NCBI GenBank assembly: GCA_963784805.1
Contig: CAWASR010000028.1
Coordinates: 1-64,000, forward strand
Reading direction: 5' to 3'
Length of the DNA: 64,000 bases
Source of the DNA: Roseiarcus sp963784805
Lineage (GTDB): Bacteria; Pseudomonadota; Alphaproteobacteria; Rhizobiales; Beijerinckiaceae
A model generated the notes under the pieces. It made no database searches. It was not told the DNA's origin and saw only the letters and a list, made by a program, of their open reading frames with translations. Positions 8,026 to 17,294 of the stretch are shown piece by piece (the stretch's first letter is position 1; every line of letters starts with the position of its first letter). Made by a program: the position numbers and the translations under genes.

Positions 8026-8493
8026 GGACCGGATCAGCAGAATGGCCTCGATCTCGACCATGATGCCGTTGGGCAGCGAGCCGACGCCGACCGCCGATCG
8101 GGCGTGGCGGCCGGCCTCGCCCAGAACTTCGACCAGCAGGTCCGAGCAACCGTTGATCACCTTCGGCTGGTCGGCAAAGTCGGGCTCGCAATTGACCATG
8201 CCGAGCAGCTTGACCACCGCCTCGATGCGCGAGAGTTCGCCGGCCGCGGACTTGGCCACGGCCAGCAATTGCAGACCGGTGAGGCGCGCGGCGCGATAGC
8301 CGTCCTCGGCCGTGGCGTTCTTGCCCACACGGCCGATCTCGAAGCCGCCGTCGGGCCGCTTCGGCCCCTGGCCCGAAAGAAACAGAAGGTTGCCGGCCCA
8401 GCGAAACGGCACATAATTGGCCATCGGCGCCGGAACCGCCGGGAGGGTCAGGCCGAGCGCGGCGAGCCGCTGCTCCGGGGTCGAGTCGGTCAT
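8023..8493 (-). CDS. RidA/YjgF-family protein
   Basis: 156 aa. Members of this family deaminate reactive enamine/imine intermediates or are regulatory relatives. GNLLFLSGQGP and the C-terminal ARSAVGVGSLPNGIMVEIE carry the conserved Arg and Glu of active Rid proteins. This is a longer RidA-like subgroup with an N-terminal extension (LAALGLTLPAVPAPMANYVP). The start is ambiguous between ATG 8493 and one 12 nt upstream, as neither has a clear ribosome site. The stop codon lies inside a hairpin repeat. Confidence 0.8.
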   Translation of the reverse strand: MTDSTPEQRLAALGLTLPAVPAPMANYVPFRWAGNLLFLSGQGPKRPDGGFEIGRVGKNATAEDGYRAARLTGLQLLAVAKSAAGELSRIEAVVKLLGMVNCEPDFADQPKVINGCSDLLVEVLGEAGRHARSAVGVGSLPNGIMVEIEAILLIRS

Positions 8494-8661
8494 TTTACGG
8501 ATCATCCCAAATTACGAGTGTCGGGCGAAGGCCGCATCCATCTCACCATTGTACGCGCAAGACAATCCCAAGCGCGGTCAGCGCCCGCCGCGCAGCCGTC
8601 CGGAACGGCTCAGGCCAGTTTGCGTTCACTCATTCCAGACGGAGCGGCGAAGGCCGATGAA

Positions 8662-9399
8662 ATGAACCGGTCGACGGCAATACTGATCCTCGGCGCGCTC
8701 ACTGTGGCGGTCGGGACGCCCGCCGGGGCGGCGATCGGCGGCCAGGCGCCGCTCCCGCCCGCTCGACCGGCGGAGCTGACGCCAGCGCCGCCGCCGAAAG
8801 CCGCTCCGCAGCCGGCGCCCCTGACAGGGCCCGAGGGAACAGCCCCGACATGCATGGCGAAATTGATCGCCTTTGGCGCCCACGCGGAACTCGCGGTCGC
8901 GCCGGCCCCGAATGCGGAGGGCTGCGGGATCGACTCGCCGATCCGCCTGTCGTCCGTCACTCTCGCCGGCGGCGATACAATCGACCTGCCCGCTCGTCCC
9001 GTTCTCGATTGCGAATTCGCGCTCGTCTTTGCCGATTACGTCCGTCTGATTGTCGCGCCGCTGGGGGCGGCGACGCTCGGCGCGAAGGTCGCCGCGATCG
9101 AAACCGGCCCCGGCTATGCATGTCGCGGCCGAAACCGCGTGACGGGCGCCAAAATCAGCGCCCATGGCAAGGGATTGGCGTTGGACGTCGTCGCCATTGT
9201 CTTCGCCGACAAGCGTCGCGTCCTGGTGGAGCGCCAGGCGAGTTTGGACGAAGCCTCCTATTTCCGCGCGCTGCGAAAGGCCGCCTGCGGATGGTTCACC
9301 ACCGTGCTCGGGCCGGGCGCCGACGCTTTTCACGTTGGCAATATGCATATCGATACGGAAAGCCACGGCTCGAGCGCCGACTACCGCATCTGCGAGTAA
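8662..9399 (+). CDS. Extensin-like C-terminal domain protein, secreted
   Basis: 245 aa. Signal peptide MNRSTAILILGALTVAVG, then a Pro/Ala-rich linker (residues 30-55) and an extensin-like C-terminal domain with conserved cysteines and the segments SAHGKGLALDV and FHVGNMHIDTE. This H-x6-D ... H-x-D arrangement recalls M15-type zinc peptidases, so a role on peptidoglycan is plausible but inferred. ATG 8662 follows GAAGG at a suitable distance and gives a clean signal peptide; the frame stays open far upstream but without homology. Likely periplasmic or cell-wall associated. Confidence 0.8.
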   Translation: MNRSTAILILGALTVAVGTPAGAAIGGQAPLPPARPAELTPAPPPKAAPQPAPLTGPEGTAPTCMAKLIAFGAHAELAVAPAPNAEGCGIDSPIRLSSVTLAGGDTIDLPARPVLDCEFALVFADYVRLIVAPLGAATLGAKVAAIETGPGYACRGRNRVTGAKISAHGKGLALDVVAIVFADKRRVLVERQASLDEASYFRALRKAACGWFTTVLGPGADAFHVGNMHIDTESHGSSADYRICE

Positions 9400-9784
9400 G
9401 GCGGTCGCCAATTAACGTGAATCGGTCGCCAAGAGGGGCGATCTCTTTGACGAAAGCCCGGCGTTTTCGAGGTTCTTCGCCGCCAGGATAGATTTCGACG
9501 CCGAGGAAAGCGTGGCCGCTCCGACCGGCAATACGTACGACAGCGTTATCTTCCAGCAGTCGATTGCCGGCGCGAAACGTCCAGCTTTGCCGGCCGCCAA
9601 TGCGCAGGTCAGGATCGCCATCCCCAATTTAGGCGCCGATGTCATTGGTGCGGTGTGACTTCGAACATAACTTCCTTGCTTCGCCGGGATTCGCGCGCCG
9701 AAATTGCGGCCGGGGCGTCATCTGGTGTAGGTCAATTCCTCGGCGGCGCATTGGAGCCAACGGCGTCGAGGACCGGGAACGAAT
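9400..9784. other. Intergenic, no gene seen
   Basis: 385 bases between the extensin-like gene and dxs. A minus-strand frame of 77 codons has no recognisable product. Presumably contains the dxs promoter, but I cannot point to it. Confidence 0.5.
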
Positions 9785-11704
9785 GTGACGAAGCCTGCCA
9801 CGCCGCTGCTCGATCAAATCGCCTCGCCGGCGGATCTGCGCCGGCTGAAGGAGAGCGACCTCGCCGAGGTCGCCGAGGAATTGCGCGCCGAGACGATCAG
9901 CGCGGTTTCGGTCACCGGCGGCCATCTGGGCGCCGGTCTCGGCGTGGTCGAGCTGACATTGGCGCTCCACTATGTCTTCGACACGCCCAACGACCGCATC
10001 GTCTGGGACGTCGGCCATCAGGCCTATCCGCACAAGATCCTGACCGGACGGCGCCCGCGCATCCGCACCCTTCGCCAGGGCGCCGGCCTCTCAGGCTTCA
10101 CCAAGCGCGCGGAAAGCGAATACGACGTCTTCGGAGCCGGTCATTCCTCGACTTCGATATCGGCGGCCCTCGGCATGGCGGCGGCGCGCGATCTGGCGAA
10201 GAAGAGCAACAATGTGGTGGCGGTGATCGGCGACGGCGCGATGTCGGCGGGCATGGCCTATGAGGCGATGAACAACGCCGGCGCGATGGATTCGCGGCTC
10301 ATCGTCATCCTCAACGACAACGACATGTCGATTGCGCCTCCGACCGGCGCGATGTCGGCCTATCTGGCGCGTCTCGTCTCCAGCCAAACCTATCGCTCGC
10401 TGCGCGACGTCGCCAAGCAGATGGCGCGGCATTTGCCGAAATTCTTCTACGACAAGGCCAAGCGCACCGAGGAATTCGGCCGCGGCTTCTGGACCGGGGG
10501 AACCCTGTTCGAGGAGCTCGGCTTCTATTACGTCGGACCGATCGACGGCCATAACCTCGACCACCTGCTGCCGGTTCTCAGGAACGTGCGCGACATCCAT
10601 GGGGGGCCGGTCCTGGTGCATGTCATCACCCGAAAGGGCTATGGCTACGCGCCGGCCGAGGCGGCCGACGACAAATACCACGGCGTCTCCGCCTTCGACG
10701 TCGTCACCGGCGCGCAGACCAAGCCCAAGGCCGGCGCGCCCGCCTACACCAAGGTTTTCGGCGCCGCGCTGCTCGACGCCGCCCGACGGGACGAGAAAAT
10801 CGTCGGCGTCACCGCCGCCATGCCCCAGGGAACCGGACTCGATCGCCTTCAGAGCGTCTTTCCCGAGCGGGTGTTCGACGTCGGCATCGCCGAGCAGCAC
10901 GCAGTGACGTTCTCGGCCGGGCTGGCGACCGAAGGCTACAGGCCCTTCTGCGCGATCTATTCGACCTTCCTCCAGCGCGGCTACGATCAGGTCGTGCATG
11001 ACGTGGCGATCCAGAATCTGCCGGTCCGTTTCGCCATCGATCGCGCCGGTCTGGTCGGCGCCGACGGCCCGACGCACGCGGGCGCGTTCGACATCGCCTA
11101 TCTCGCCTGCCTGCCGAACATGACGGTGATGGCGGCGGCCGACGAAGCCGAACTGGTCCACATGGTCGCGACCGCAGCGGCGCATGATGCGGGTCCGATC
11201 GCGCTGCGCTACCCGCGCGGCGAAGGCGTCGGCGTCGCGCTGCCTGCGCGCGGCGAGCCGTTGCCGATCGGCAAGGGCCGGGTGCTGCGCGAGGGCTCGC
11301 GGATCGCGATCCTGTCGCTCGGCGCGCGGCTCGCGGAGGCCCTGAAGGCGGCGGATGAATTGGCGGCGCGCGGCCTCTCGGCCACGGTCGCCGACGCGCG
11401 GTTCGCCAAGCCGCTCGACCGAGAACTGATCCTGCGACTCGCCCGCGACCACGAGCTCATGATCACCATCGAGGAAGGAGCGATCGGCGGCTTCGGCGCG
11501 CATGTGCTGACGCTGCTGAGCGACGCCGGGGCGCTCGACAACGGCCTCAAGGTCCGTTCGATGACCCTGCCGGACGCCTTTCTGGAACAGGACAAGCCCG
11601 AGCGCATGTACGCCGCCGCCGGTCTCGACGCGAAAGGAATCGTCGCCAGGGCGCTGGCGGCGCTTGGCGGCGTCGACCGGACGAATTCGAGCCTGATCGC
11701 GTGA
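9785..11704 (+). CDS. dxs: 1-deoxy-D-xylulose-5-phosphate synthase
   Basis: Condenses pyruvate and glyceraldehyde 3-phosphate to DXP, the entry step of the MEP isoprenoid pathway, and also feeds thiamine and pyridoxal synthesis. 639 aa, the family's usual length. The thiamine-diphosphate motif is AVIGDGAMSAGMAYEAMNNA near residue 150; the substrate-side GGHLGAGLGVVELT and VWDVGHQAYPHKILTGRR are intact, as is the catalytic GIAEQHAVTFSAG. The start is GTG 9785. The stop overlaps a small membrane-protein gene by 4 nt, suggesting translational coupling. Confidence 0.95.
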   Translation: MTKPATPLLDQIASPADLRRLKESDLAEVAEELRAETISAVSVTGGHLGAGLGVVELTLALHYVFDTPNDRIVWDVGHQAYPHKILTGRRPRIRTLRQGAGLSGFTKRAESEYDVFGAGHSSTSISAALGMAAARDLAKKSNNVVAVIGDGAMSAGMAYEAMNNAGAMDSRLIVILNDNDMSIAPPTGAMSAYLARLVSSQTYRSLRDVAKQMARHLPKFFYDKAKRTEEFGRGFWTGGTLFEELGFYYVGPIDGHNLDHLLPVLRNVRDIHGGPVLVHVITRKGYGYAPAEAADDKYHGVSAFDVVTGAQTKPKAGAPAYTKVFGAALLDAARRDEKIVGVTAAMPQGTGLDRLQSVFPERVFDVGIAEQHAVTFSAGLATEGYRPFCAIYSTFLQRGYDQVVHDVAIQNLPVRFAIDRAGLVGADGPTHAGAFDIAYLACLPNMTVMAAADEAELVHMVATAAAHDAGPIALRYPRGEGVGVALPARGEPLPIGKGRVLREGSRIAILSLGARLAEALKAADELAARGLSATVADARFAKPLDRELILRLARDHELMITIEEGAIGGFGAHVLTLLSDAGALDNGLKVRSMTLPDAFLEQDKPERMYAAAGLDAKGIVARALAALGGVDRTNSSLIA

Positions 11705-11910
11705 CCGGCCGGTCGCCCGAAGACGGCGACGAGGACCCGCAGCGCCGAAATTTCGTCAACATGGTCGTCGTGGCCGCGGTCGTGGTCCTGCTGGTTCTGG
11801 GTTATTGGGCCTTCAACGCCTTGCAGCATAACTGGAGGTTCCAGCGTTGCCTCGATTCCGGTCGCCGCAACTGCGCGGACTACGTCAATCCGGAAGCGTC
11901 GAGGCCTTGA
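11701..11910 (+). CDS. Small single-pass membrane protein, unknown function
   Basis: 69 aa, starting with GTG inside the GTGA overlap with dxs. A charged N-terminus is followed by one hydrophobic helix (residues 20-38, MVVVAAVVVLLVLGYWAF) and a short tail with two cysteines, RCLDSGRRNCADY. The coupling to dxs supports it as a real gene. Topology is probably N-in, with the Cys-containing tail in the periplasm. No function is assignable. Confidence 0.55.
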   Translation: MTGRSPEDGDEDPQRRNFVNMVVVAAVVVLLVLGYWAFNALQHNWRFQRCLDSGRRNCADYVNPEASRP

Positions 11911-11938
11911 CCAGAGCGCTCGGCTTGGACCGGCGCGA

Positions 11939-11967
11939 TTGACTTGCGCGGCACGGCGCCGCATAAG
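11939..11967 (+). promoter_or_regulatory. Candidate sigma-70 promoter for rpmH
   Basis: TTGACT at 11939-11944 and CATAAG at 11962-11967 with exactly 17 nt between, about 155 nt upstream of the rpmH start. Seen by eye only; no transcription data. Confidence 0.35.
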
Positions 11968-12123
11968 CCGCGCCCTGAAGCGGAGGTCCAAAGCCGCCGC
12001 AAGATCTCTCCCGGCTCGACGCGAAGGTCTCGATCGAAGATCGTCGCGCCGAGGTCCGGGTTCGCGTGCTGGATCGGGCTTTGAGCGGGTTCTTCGCGCG
12101 CCAGCGAATTTGGAGCGTTTATC

Positions 12124-12258
12124 GTGAAACGGACCTACCAACCCAGCAAGCTCGTTCGCAAGCGCCGTCATGGCTTTCGCGCCCGGATGGCGACGGTCGG
12201 CGGTCGCAGGGTGCTGAACGCGCGGCGCGCCCGCGGGCGCAAGAAGCTCTCCGCCTGA
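12124..12258 (+). CDS. rpmH: 50S ribosomal protein L34
   Basis: 44 aa, highly basic, with the L34 sequence KRTYQPSKLVRKRRHGFR, then ATVGGRRVLNARRARGRKKL. It starts with GTG at 12124. Sits 62 nt before rnpA, the near-universal bacterial rpmH-rnpA order. Too short to be found by simple length cut-offs, but unmistakable by sequence. Confidence 0.97.
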   Translation: MKRTYQPSKLVRKRRHGFRARMATVGGRRVLNARRARGRKKLSA

Positions 12259-12320
12259 GCGGGCGCGCGGCGGCCGGCGGCGCCGCCTTGAACATTCCTC
12301 TTGCGATTGCGACGCCCCGG

Positions 12321-12776
12321 ATGGAGCCCGAATCCTTGCGCGAGGACGAAACGCCGGCTCCCGCCGGCGGGTGTCCCGGTCGGCTGACCAGGCGCGCCGA
12401 ATTCCAGCGCGTCTCGGGTGGACGGCGCGCATCCGCGCAAACGTTCACGCTGCAGTCGCGCCGGCGCGACGGGCCGGAACCCGGGACCGCCGGCGCGCGG
12501 GTCGGCTTCACCGTGACCAGGAAAGTCGGCAATGCGGTCGTGCGCAATCGCATCCGCCGCCGATTGAAAGAGGCGCTGCGCGCGGCTTGGCCACTTGAGG
12601 CGAAAGCGGATCACGACTACGTGCTGATGGCCCGGCGCGAGGCGCTGGGGCGCCGGTTCGCCGCGCTCGTCGACGACATGCGCGCGGCCTTCCGCGCCGT
12701 TCAGCGCGGCCACGAGGACGGCCGGCGCCGCGGGGCGTCCCGGATGACCGGAGAGGGCAGAGACAGGCGGCCATGA
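12321..12776 (+). CDS. rnpA: Ribonuclease P protein component
   Basis: Basic protein subunit of RNase P, which with the M1-type RNA trims tRNA 5' leaders. About 151 aa from ATG 12321. The core has LTRRAEFQRVSGGRRASA, VGFTVTRKVGNAVVRNR and the RNR box RNRIRRRLKEALR. The extreme N-terminus (about 20 residues) is not conserved and the exact start is uncertain; the frame is open further upstream. The 3' end overlaps yidC by 4 nt (ATGA). Confidence 0.92.
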   Translation: MEPESLREDETPAPAGGCPGRLTRRAEFQRVSGGRRASAQTFTLQSRRRDGPEPGTAGARVGFTVTRKVGNAVVRNRIRRRLKEALRAAWPLEAKADHDYVLMARREALGRRFAALVDDMRAAFRAVQRGHEDGRRRGASRMTGEGRDRRP

Positions 12777-14653
12777 ACAGCGAGGACACGCGCAACCTCT
12801 TTCTTGCGATCGCGCTGTCGGTCATGGTGATGGCCGCGTGGCAGTATTTCTACGCCGGCCCCCAATATAAGAGCGAGCATCAGGCGCAGACCGAGGCGCA
12901 CAATCCGGTCCCGAAGACCTCGCCGGTTTCGAAGACCTCGCCGGTCCCAAAGACCTCGCCGGTTCCGGAGACCGCGGCCAAACCGTCGGCGGAGCCCAGC
13001 GCGGCGCATCTGGCGACCGCGCCGGCGCCGGGCGAGGCCGCCGCGCCGGCGGTCGAGACGGTCGAGGAGGCGCTGGCGGCTGGACCGCGCGTGGCCATCG
13101 ACACGCCCAGCCTCGGAGGTTCTATCGACCTCAGGGGCGGCGCGTTCGACGATCTCGTTCTGAGGGCCTATCGCGAGACCATCGACCCCAAGAGTCCGCT
13201 TATCCGTCTTTTCACGCCGCCCGGCGCGCCAGACGCCTATTGGGCGGAGACTGGTTTTGTCAGCGCGAGCGCCGTCAAGACGCCCAATCGCGACACGTTG
13301 TGGACCGCCGATGTCGAGACGCTGACGCCTCAGCATCCGGTGACGCTGACCTGGGACAACGGCGAGGGCGTTGTTTTCAAGCGGGTCATCGCGGTCGACG
13401 ACAAGTACATGTTCACGATCACCGATTCGGTCGCCAACAACGGCGCATCGGACGTGAGCTTGAGGCCCTACGCGCTGATCCTGCGGCGCGGCAAGCCCAA
13501 TGTCGCGGGCTATTCGGTGCTGCATGAAGGCCTGGTCGGCGTCATCGGCGACGGCGGGGTGCAGGAAGTCACTTACGCCTCGCTCGACAAGGCCACCGGC
13601 AAGCTGCGCGCCTACAAGGGCGACGGCGGCTGGCTCGGATTTACCGACAAGTACTGGGCCTCCGCGATCATTCCCGAACAGACCGAGGAGATCGACGCGC
13701 GTTTCTCGGCCAGCGGCGCCGCGCAGCCCGAGGACTACCAGGCGGATTTTCTGGGCAAGCAACACTCCATCGCGCCCGGGGCCTCGTTCCAGACCACCAC
13801 GCGCGTCTTCGCCGGGGCCAAGGAAGTCAGCACGATCGACAATTACGAGAAGAATCTCGGCATCAAGAAGTTCGATCTGATGATCGACTGGGGCTGGTTC
13901 TATTTCATCACCAAGCCGATGTTCCTGCTCATCGACACGATCTACAAGCGCGTCGGCAATTTCGGAGTCGCGATCCTCATCGTCACTGTTCTGGTCAAGC
14001 TCGCCTTCTTCCCGCTCGCCAACCGCTCCTACAATTCGATGGCGAAGATGAAGAAGATTCAGCCCAAGATCGCGGCGCTGAAAGAGCTCTATCCCGACGA
14101 TCGGGCCAAGCAGCAGCAGGAGCAGATGGAGCTGTTCAAGCGCGAGGGCGTCAATCCGGTCGCCGGCTGCCTGCCGATGGTGATCCAGATTCCGGTGTTC
14201 TTTGCGCTCTACAAGGTCATTTTCATCACCATCGAGATGCGCCACGCGCCGTTCTTCGGCTGGATCAGGGACCTGTCCGCGCCCGATCCGACCAATGTGT
14301 TCACGCTGTTTGGGCTCGTGCCCTGGGATCCGACCGCGCTGCCCGCCTTCGGCCATTTCCTGCACCTCGGAATCTGGCCGCTCGTCATGGGCTTTTCGAT
14401 GTTCTTGCAGATGAAGATGAACCCCGAGCCGGCCGATCCGGTTCAGAAGACGATGTTCGCCTGGATGCCCGTGATCTTCACTTTCATGCTCGGCACTTTC
14501 CCGGCCGGCCTGGTCATCTACTGGACCTGGAACAACACGCTGACGGTGATTCAGCAATATTACATCATGACCAAGGCGGGGGTTAAGGTCGAGCTCTGGG
14601 ACAACCTCAGCCGGTTGTTCGCCAAGATTCAGGCGAAATCGCCGAGCGTATGA
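12773..14653 (+). CDS. yidC: Membrane protein insertase YidC
   Basis: 626 aa inner-membrane insertase acting with or without SecYEG. The N-terminal helix (LFLAIALSVMVMAAWQYFY) is followed by a repetitive Pro-rich linker, the large periplasmic beta-domain (residues about 105-355) and the conserved Oxa1-type domain from FFITKPMFLLIDTIYKRVGN to the C-terminus with five helices. The cytoplasmic hairpin has SMAKMKKIQPKIAALKELYP, and GCLPMVIQIPVFFALYKV follows. It begins inside rnpA (ATGA) and overlaps engB by 4 nt, so rnpA-yidC-engB are translationally coupled. Confidence 0.97.
   Translation: MNSEDTRNLFLAIALSVMVMAAWQYFYAGPQYKSEHQAQTEAHNPVPKTSPVSKTSPVPKTSPVPETAAKPSAEPSAAHLATAPAPGEAAAPAVETVEEALAAGPRVAIDTPSLGGSIDLRGGAFDDLVLRAYRETIDPKSPLIRLFTPPGAPDAYWAETGFVSASAVKTPNRDTLWTADVETLTPQHPVTLTWDNGEGVVFKRVIAVDDKYMFTITDSVANNGASDVSLRPYALILRRGKPNVAGYSVLHEGLVGVIGDGGVQEVTYASLDKATGKLRAYKGDGGWLGFTDKYWASAIIPEQTEEIDARFSASGAAQPEDYQADFLGKQHSIAPGASFQTTTRVFAGAKEVSTIDNYEKNLGIKKFDLMIDWGWFYFITKPMFLLIDTIYKRVGNFGVAILIVTVLVKLAFFPLANRSYNSMAKMKKIQPKIAALKELYPDDRAKQQQEQMELFKREGVNPVAGCLPMVIQIPVFFALYKVIFITIEMRHAPFFGWIRDLSAPDPTNVFTLFGLVPWDPTALPAFGHFLHLGIWPLVMGFSMFLQMKMNPEPADPVQKTMFAWMPVIFTFMLGTFPAGLVIYWTWNNTLTVIQQYYIMTKAGVKVELWDNLSRLFAKIQAKSPSV
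12905..12973 (+). repeat. 18-bp tandem repeat inside yidC linker
   Basis: Four near-identical 18-bp units (CCGGTCCCGAAGACCTCG and variants; the last one is partial) encode PVPKTS repeats in the linker between the first membrane helix and the periplasmic domain. Likely a length-variable linker. Confidence 0.8.
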
Positions 14654-15312
14654 GCGGGCCCGAGGCCGCCGCCGACTGGGCCGAGGCCGGACGCCGGCTC
14701 TTCGCCGGCCCCTGCGAATTCATTTTCGCCGCGGCGCGCGCGGACGGCCTGCCGCCGGTCGGGCCGCCCGAGGTCGCCTTCGCCGGGCGCTCCAATGTCG
14801 GCAAGTCCTCGCTCATCAACGCCTTGACCGGCCGCAACGGTCTCGCGCGCACGTCGCGCACGCCCGGCCGCACGCAGGAACTGATCTTCTTCGATCTCCA
14901 TGGCGCGGCGAGGCTCGTCGACATGCCGGGCTATGGCTATGCGGCGGTCGCCAAGGCGAAATCCGCCGCCTGGGGCGAGCTGGCGCGCGACTATCTGCGC
15001 GGACGTTCTTCGTTGTTGCGGGTCTTCGTGCTGATCGACGGCAGGCACGGACTGAAGGACAGCGATCAGGAGACGATGCGGATGCTCGACGCCGCCGCGG
15101 TCTCCTACGCCGTGGTGCTGACGAAGGGCGACGAGGTGGAGACGGCCGGCCGGGAGGCGCGAATCGAGGCGACGCTCGAGGGCCTGCGCAAGCATGTCGC
15201 GGCCTATCCGGAGGTGATCTTCACCTCCGCGCGCAGCGGCGAAGGGATCGCGCAGCTGCGGGCGCATATCGCGCGGCTCATCGCCGAGCGAAGCGCCCGA
15301 GCGCGGGATTGA
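14650..15312 (+). CDS. engB: Ribosome biogenesis GTP-binding protein EngB/YsxC
   Basis: 220 aa TrmE-Era-EngA-YihA-type GTPase involved in large-subunit assembly. G1 is GRSNVGKSS (residues 46-54), G2/switch RTPGRTQELIFFD, G3 DMPGYGY and G4 TKGD (the usual TKAD with one conservative change), then G5 SARSGEG. Overlaps yidC by 4 nt. The position after yidC is the conserved alphaproteobacterial order. Confidence 0.95.
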   Translation: MSGPEAAADWAEAGRRLFAGPCEFIFAAARADGLPPVGPPEVAFAGRSNVGKSSLINALTGRNGLARTSRTPGRTQELIFFDLHGAARLVDMPGYGYAAVAKAKSAAWGELARDYLRGRSSLLRVFVLIDGRHGLKDSDQETMRMLDAAAVSYAVVLTKGDEVETAGREARIEATLEGLRKHVAAYPEVIFTSARSGEGIAQLRAHIARLIAERSARARD

Positions 15313-15345
15313 CGCCAGCGCGTCGCCGGCGCGAAGCTCGACCCC

Positions 15346-15966
15346 ATGACCAACTACAACGCCATCGCCGGCACGGAGCTCGGCCGCGTCACCGCCCTCA
15401 GCGACGGCATCTTCGCCATCGCCATGACTCTGCTGGTCCTCGATATTCATGCCCCCGAGGTCGCCGACATTCACAGCGAAGGCGAGCTTGCGTCGGCGCT
15501 CGCCGCGTTCGCGCCGGTTGCGGCGACCTGGCTCATGAGCGTCATGACGCTCGGCATCTTCTGGCTCGGACAGCAGACCCAGCTTTCCCGGCTTACCGGC
15601 ATGAACCGCAACCTCAGCTGGCTGCACTTCGTGTTTCTGGCGGTGGTGACCGCGGTGCCGTTTTCGACCCGCCTGCTGGCGGGATTCTTCGACTACCACG
15701 TCGCCTTTCTCGTCTATTACGTGAATATTCTGTTTGCGGGCGCGAGTCTCTACATCGCCTGGAGCTACGCCGAACGCGCGGGCCTGACCGACGAGCACCC
15801 TCCGGGGCCGCACTCCGAGGCCATCCGTCGGCGCATCGTGCGCGCGCAAGGCCTCTATGCGATCGGCGCGCTCTTGGGCTTCGTCAGCGTGCCGCTCGGG
15901 GTGGCGCTCATCATCCTGATCCAAGTCAATTACGCCGTCGCGCCGAGATGGACGAACTGGTCGTGA
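15346..15966 (+). CDS. TMEM175-family (DUF1211) membrane protein
   Basis: 206 aa with about six hydrophobic helices. The first helix carries ALSDGIFAIAMTLLVLD, the FSDGVFAI-type signature of bacterial TMEM175 potassium-channel relatives. ATG 15346 is 33 nt after engB on the same strand, so read-through from the engB unit is possible. K+ conduction is known for characterised family members; here it is inferred. Confidence 0.85.
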   Translation: MTNYNAIAGTELGRVTALSDGIFAIAMTLLVLDIHAPEVADIHSEGELASALAAFAPVAATWLMSVMTLGIFWLGQQTQLSRLTGMNRNLSWLHFVFLAVVTAVPFSTRLLAGFFDYHVAFLVYYVNILFAGASLYIAWSYAERAGLTDEHPPGPHSEAIRRRIVRAQGLYAIGALLGFVSVPLGVALIILIQVNYAVAPRWTNWS

Positions 15967-16050
15967 AGGGATTGGGAGGCGGCGGCCGCCGCCGGACTGC
16001 TTCGCTTCCCTTCGAACGCCGCCGGCTTCGCGGAATCGTCGAAACGCGTC

Positions 16051-17229
16051 CTATTCCTCGAACGGCATTCCGGCGTATTGCTCGGCGACCATGGCCTGAG
16101 CGCTCGGCGACGCCTGGAGATGATCGAATTCGCTCGCCTTGATCCTGTTCTCGAACGCGTCGTCGCCGGGAAAAACGTGCAGAAGATTGGTCAGCTGCCA
16201 TGAGAAACGCACCGCCGCCCATACCCGGCGCAGCGCCATGTCCGAATAGCTCTCCATATACCGGTCGTCGCCATTGCGGTAATGCGCGATCAGCGCGCGC
16301 TGGAGATAGAACACATCCGAGATCGCGAGATTGAGGCCCTTGGCGCCTGTCGGCGGGACGATATGCGCGGCGTCGCCGGCCAGAAACAGCCGACCATAGC
16401 GCATCGGCTCGGCGACGAAGCTCCGCAAAGGCGCGATCGACTTTTCGATTGAGGGCCCGGTTACGATCTTCTCCGCGAAATCGGGCGGAAATCGGCGCTT
16501 CAGCTCGTCCCAGAAGCGGTCGTCCGGCCAGTCTTCGATCTCGGTGTCGAGACCGCACTGGATGTAATGACGGCTGAGCATGGGATTGCGCAGCGAAGTC
16601 AAGGCGAAGCCCCGCTCGTGACGGGCGTAGACGATGCCTCCGGCCGGCGGCGTCTCCGACATGATCCCGAGCCAGCCGAACGGATAGGCGCGCTCGAACG
16701 TCCTGAGCGCCGTCGCCGGAATGCTTTGGCGCGACACCCCATGGAACCCGTCGCAGCCGGCGACGAAATCGCATTCGATCATGGTCGTCCCGCCGTCCTT
16801 CTCGAAGGCGACTTTCGGCGCGGCGCTGGTCAGGTCGCGGAGCCGGACGTTTTCCGCCGATTCGACGATGCGTCCCCGGTCGCGTTCCCGCACCCTGTAC
16901 AGTTCCTCGGTGATCGCGGTCTGGCCGTGCGACCACATCGGACGGCCGGTGTGCTTTTTGGTGTCGATCAGAAACGGCTCGCGGTCCTGCCATACGATCC
17001 AGCTGCCGTCGTGCGCATGGCCCTCGCGGTCCATCCTGTCGCCGACTCCAGCGTCCCGCAGCAGCTTGACCGAGCCGTATTCGAGCACCCCGGCGCGAAT
17101 GCGCGTGAGCACATGCGCCTTGGTCTGGCGCTCGATGACGACGCTGTCGATCCCGCCAAGATGCAGCAGATGGGAGAGAAGGAGGCCCGCAGGCCCCCCG
17201 CCGATGATCGCAACCTGCGTGCGGTCCAT
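16051..17229 (-). CDS. pobA: 4-hydroxybenzoate 3-monooxygenase
   Basis: FAD/NAD(P)H enzyme converting 4-hydroxybenzoate to protocatechuate, the entry to the beta-ketoadipate pathway. 392 aa, matching PobA length. The FAD-binding VAIIGGGPAGLLLSHLL is at residues 7-23; VIERQTKAHVLTRIRAGVLE and the GDAAHIVPPTGAKGLNLA block are highly characteristic. ATG 17229 is preceded by GGGAGGGAAAT. No PobR-like regulator or protocatechuate dioxygenase genes lie in the window. A BenE-type benzoate transporter is encoded at 61.2 kb, far away. Confidence 0.93.
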   Translation of the reverse strand: MDRTQVAIIGGGPAGLLLSHLLHLGGIDSVVIERQTKAHVLTRIRAGVLEYGSVKLLRDAGVGDRMDREGHAHDGSWIVWQDREPFLIDTKKHTGRPMWSHGQTAITEELYRVRERDRGRIVESAENVRLRDLTSAAPKVAFEKDGGTTMIECDFVAGCDGFHGVSRQSIPATALRTFERAYPFGWLGIMSETPPAGGIVYARHERGFALTSLRNPMLSRHYIQCGLDTEIEDWPDDRFWDELKRRFPPDFAEKIVTGPSIEKSIAPLRSFVAEPMRYGRLFLAGDAAHIVPPTGAKGLNLAISDVFYLQRALIAHYRNGDDRYMESYSDMALRRVWAAVRFSWQLTNLLHVFPGDDAFENRIKASEFDHLQASPSAQAMVAEQYAGMPFEE

Positions 17230-17294
17230 ATTTCCCTCCCCTCGGTCGCGCCATGACTTCGGCGCCGGCGATCACGCCTGCAAGACGGCGCGTC

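Noticed and set aside
10091..11503. Long minus-strand frame (470 codons) opposite dxs
   Set aside because: Composition is Arg/His/Asp-rich with no domain, exactly antisense to a gene with full homology; a normal shadow in GC-rich DNA.
12701..14557. Minus-strand frame of 618 codons opposite yidC
   Set aside because: Antisense of yidC, repetitive RRGLRNRRGL-type translation of the coding strand's codons, no ribosome site or family.
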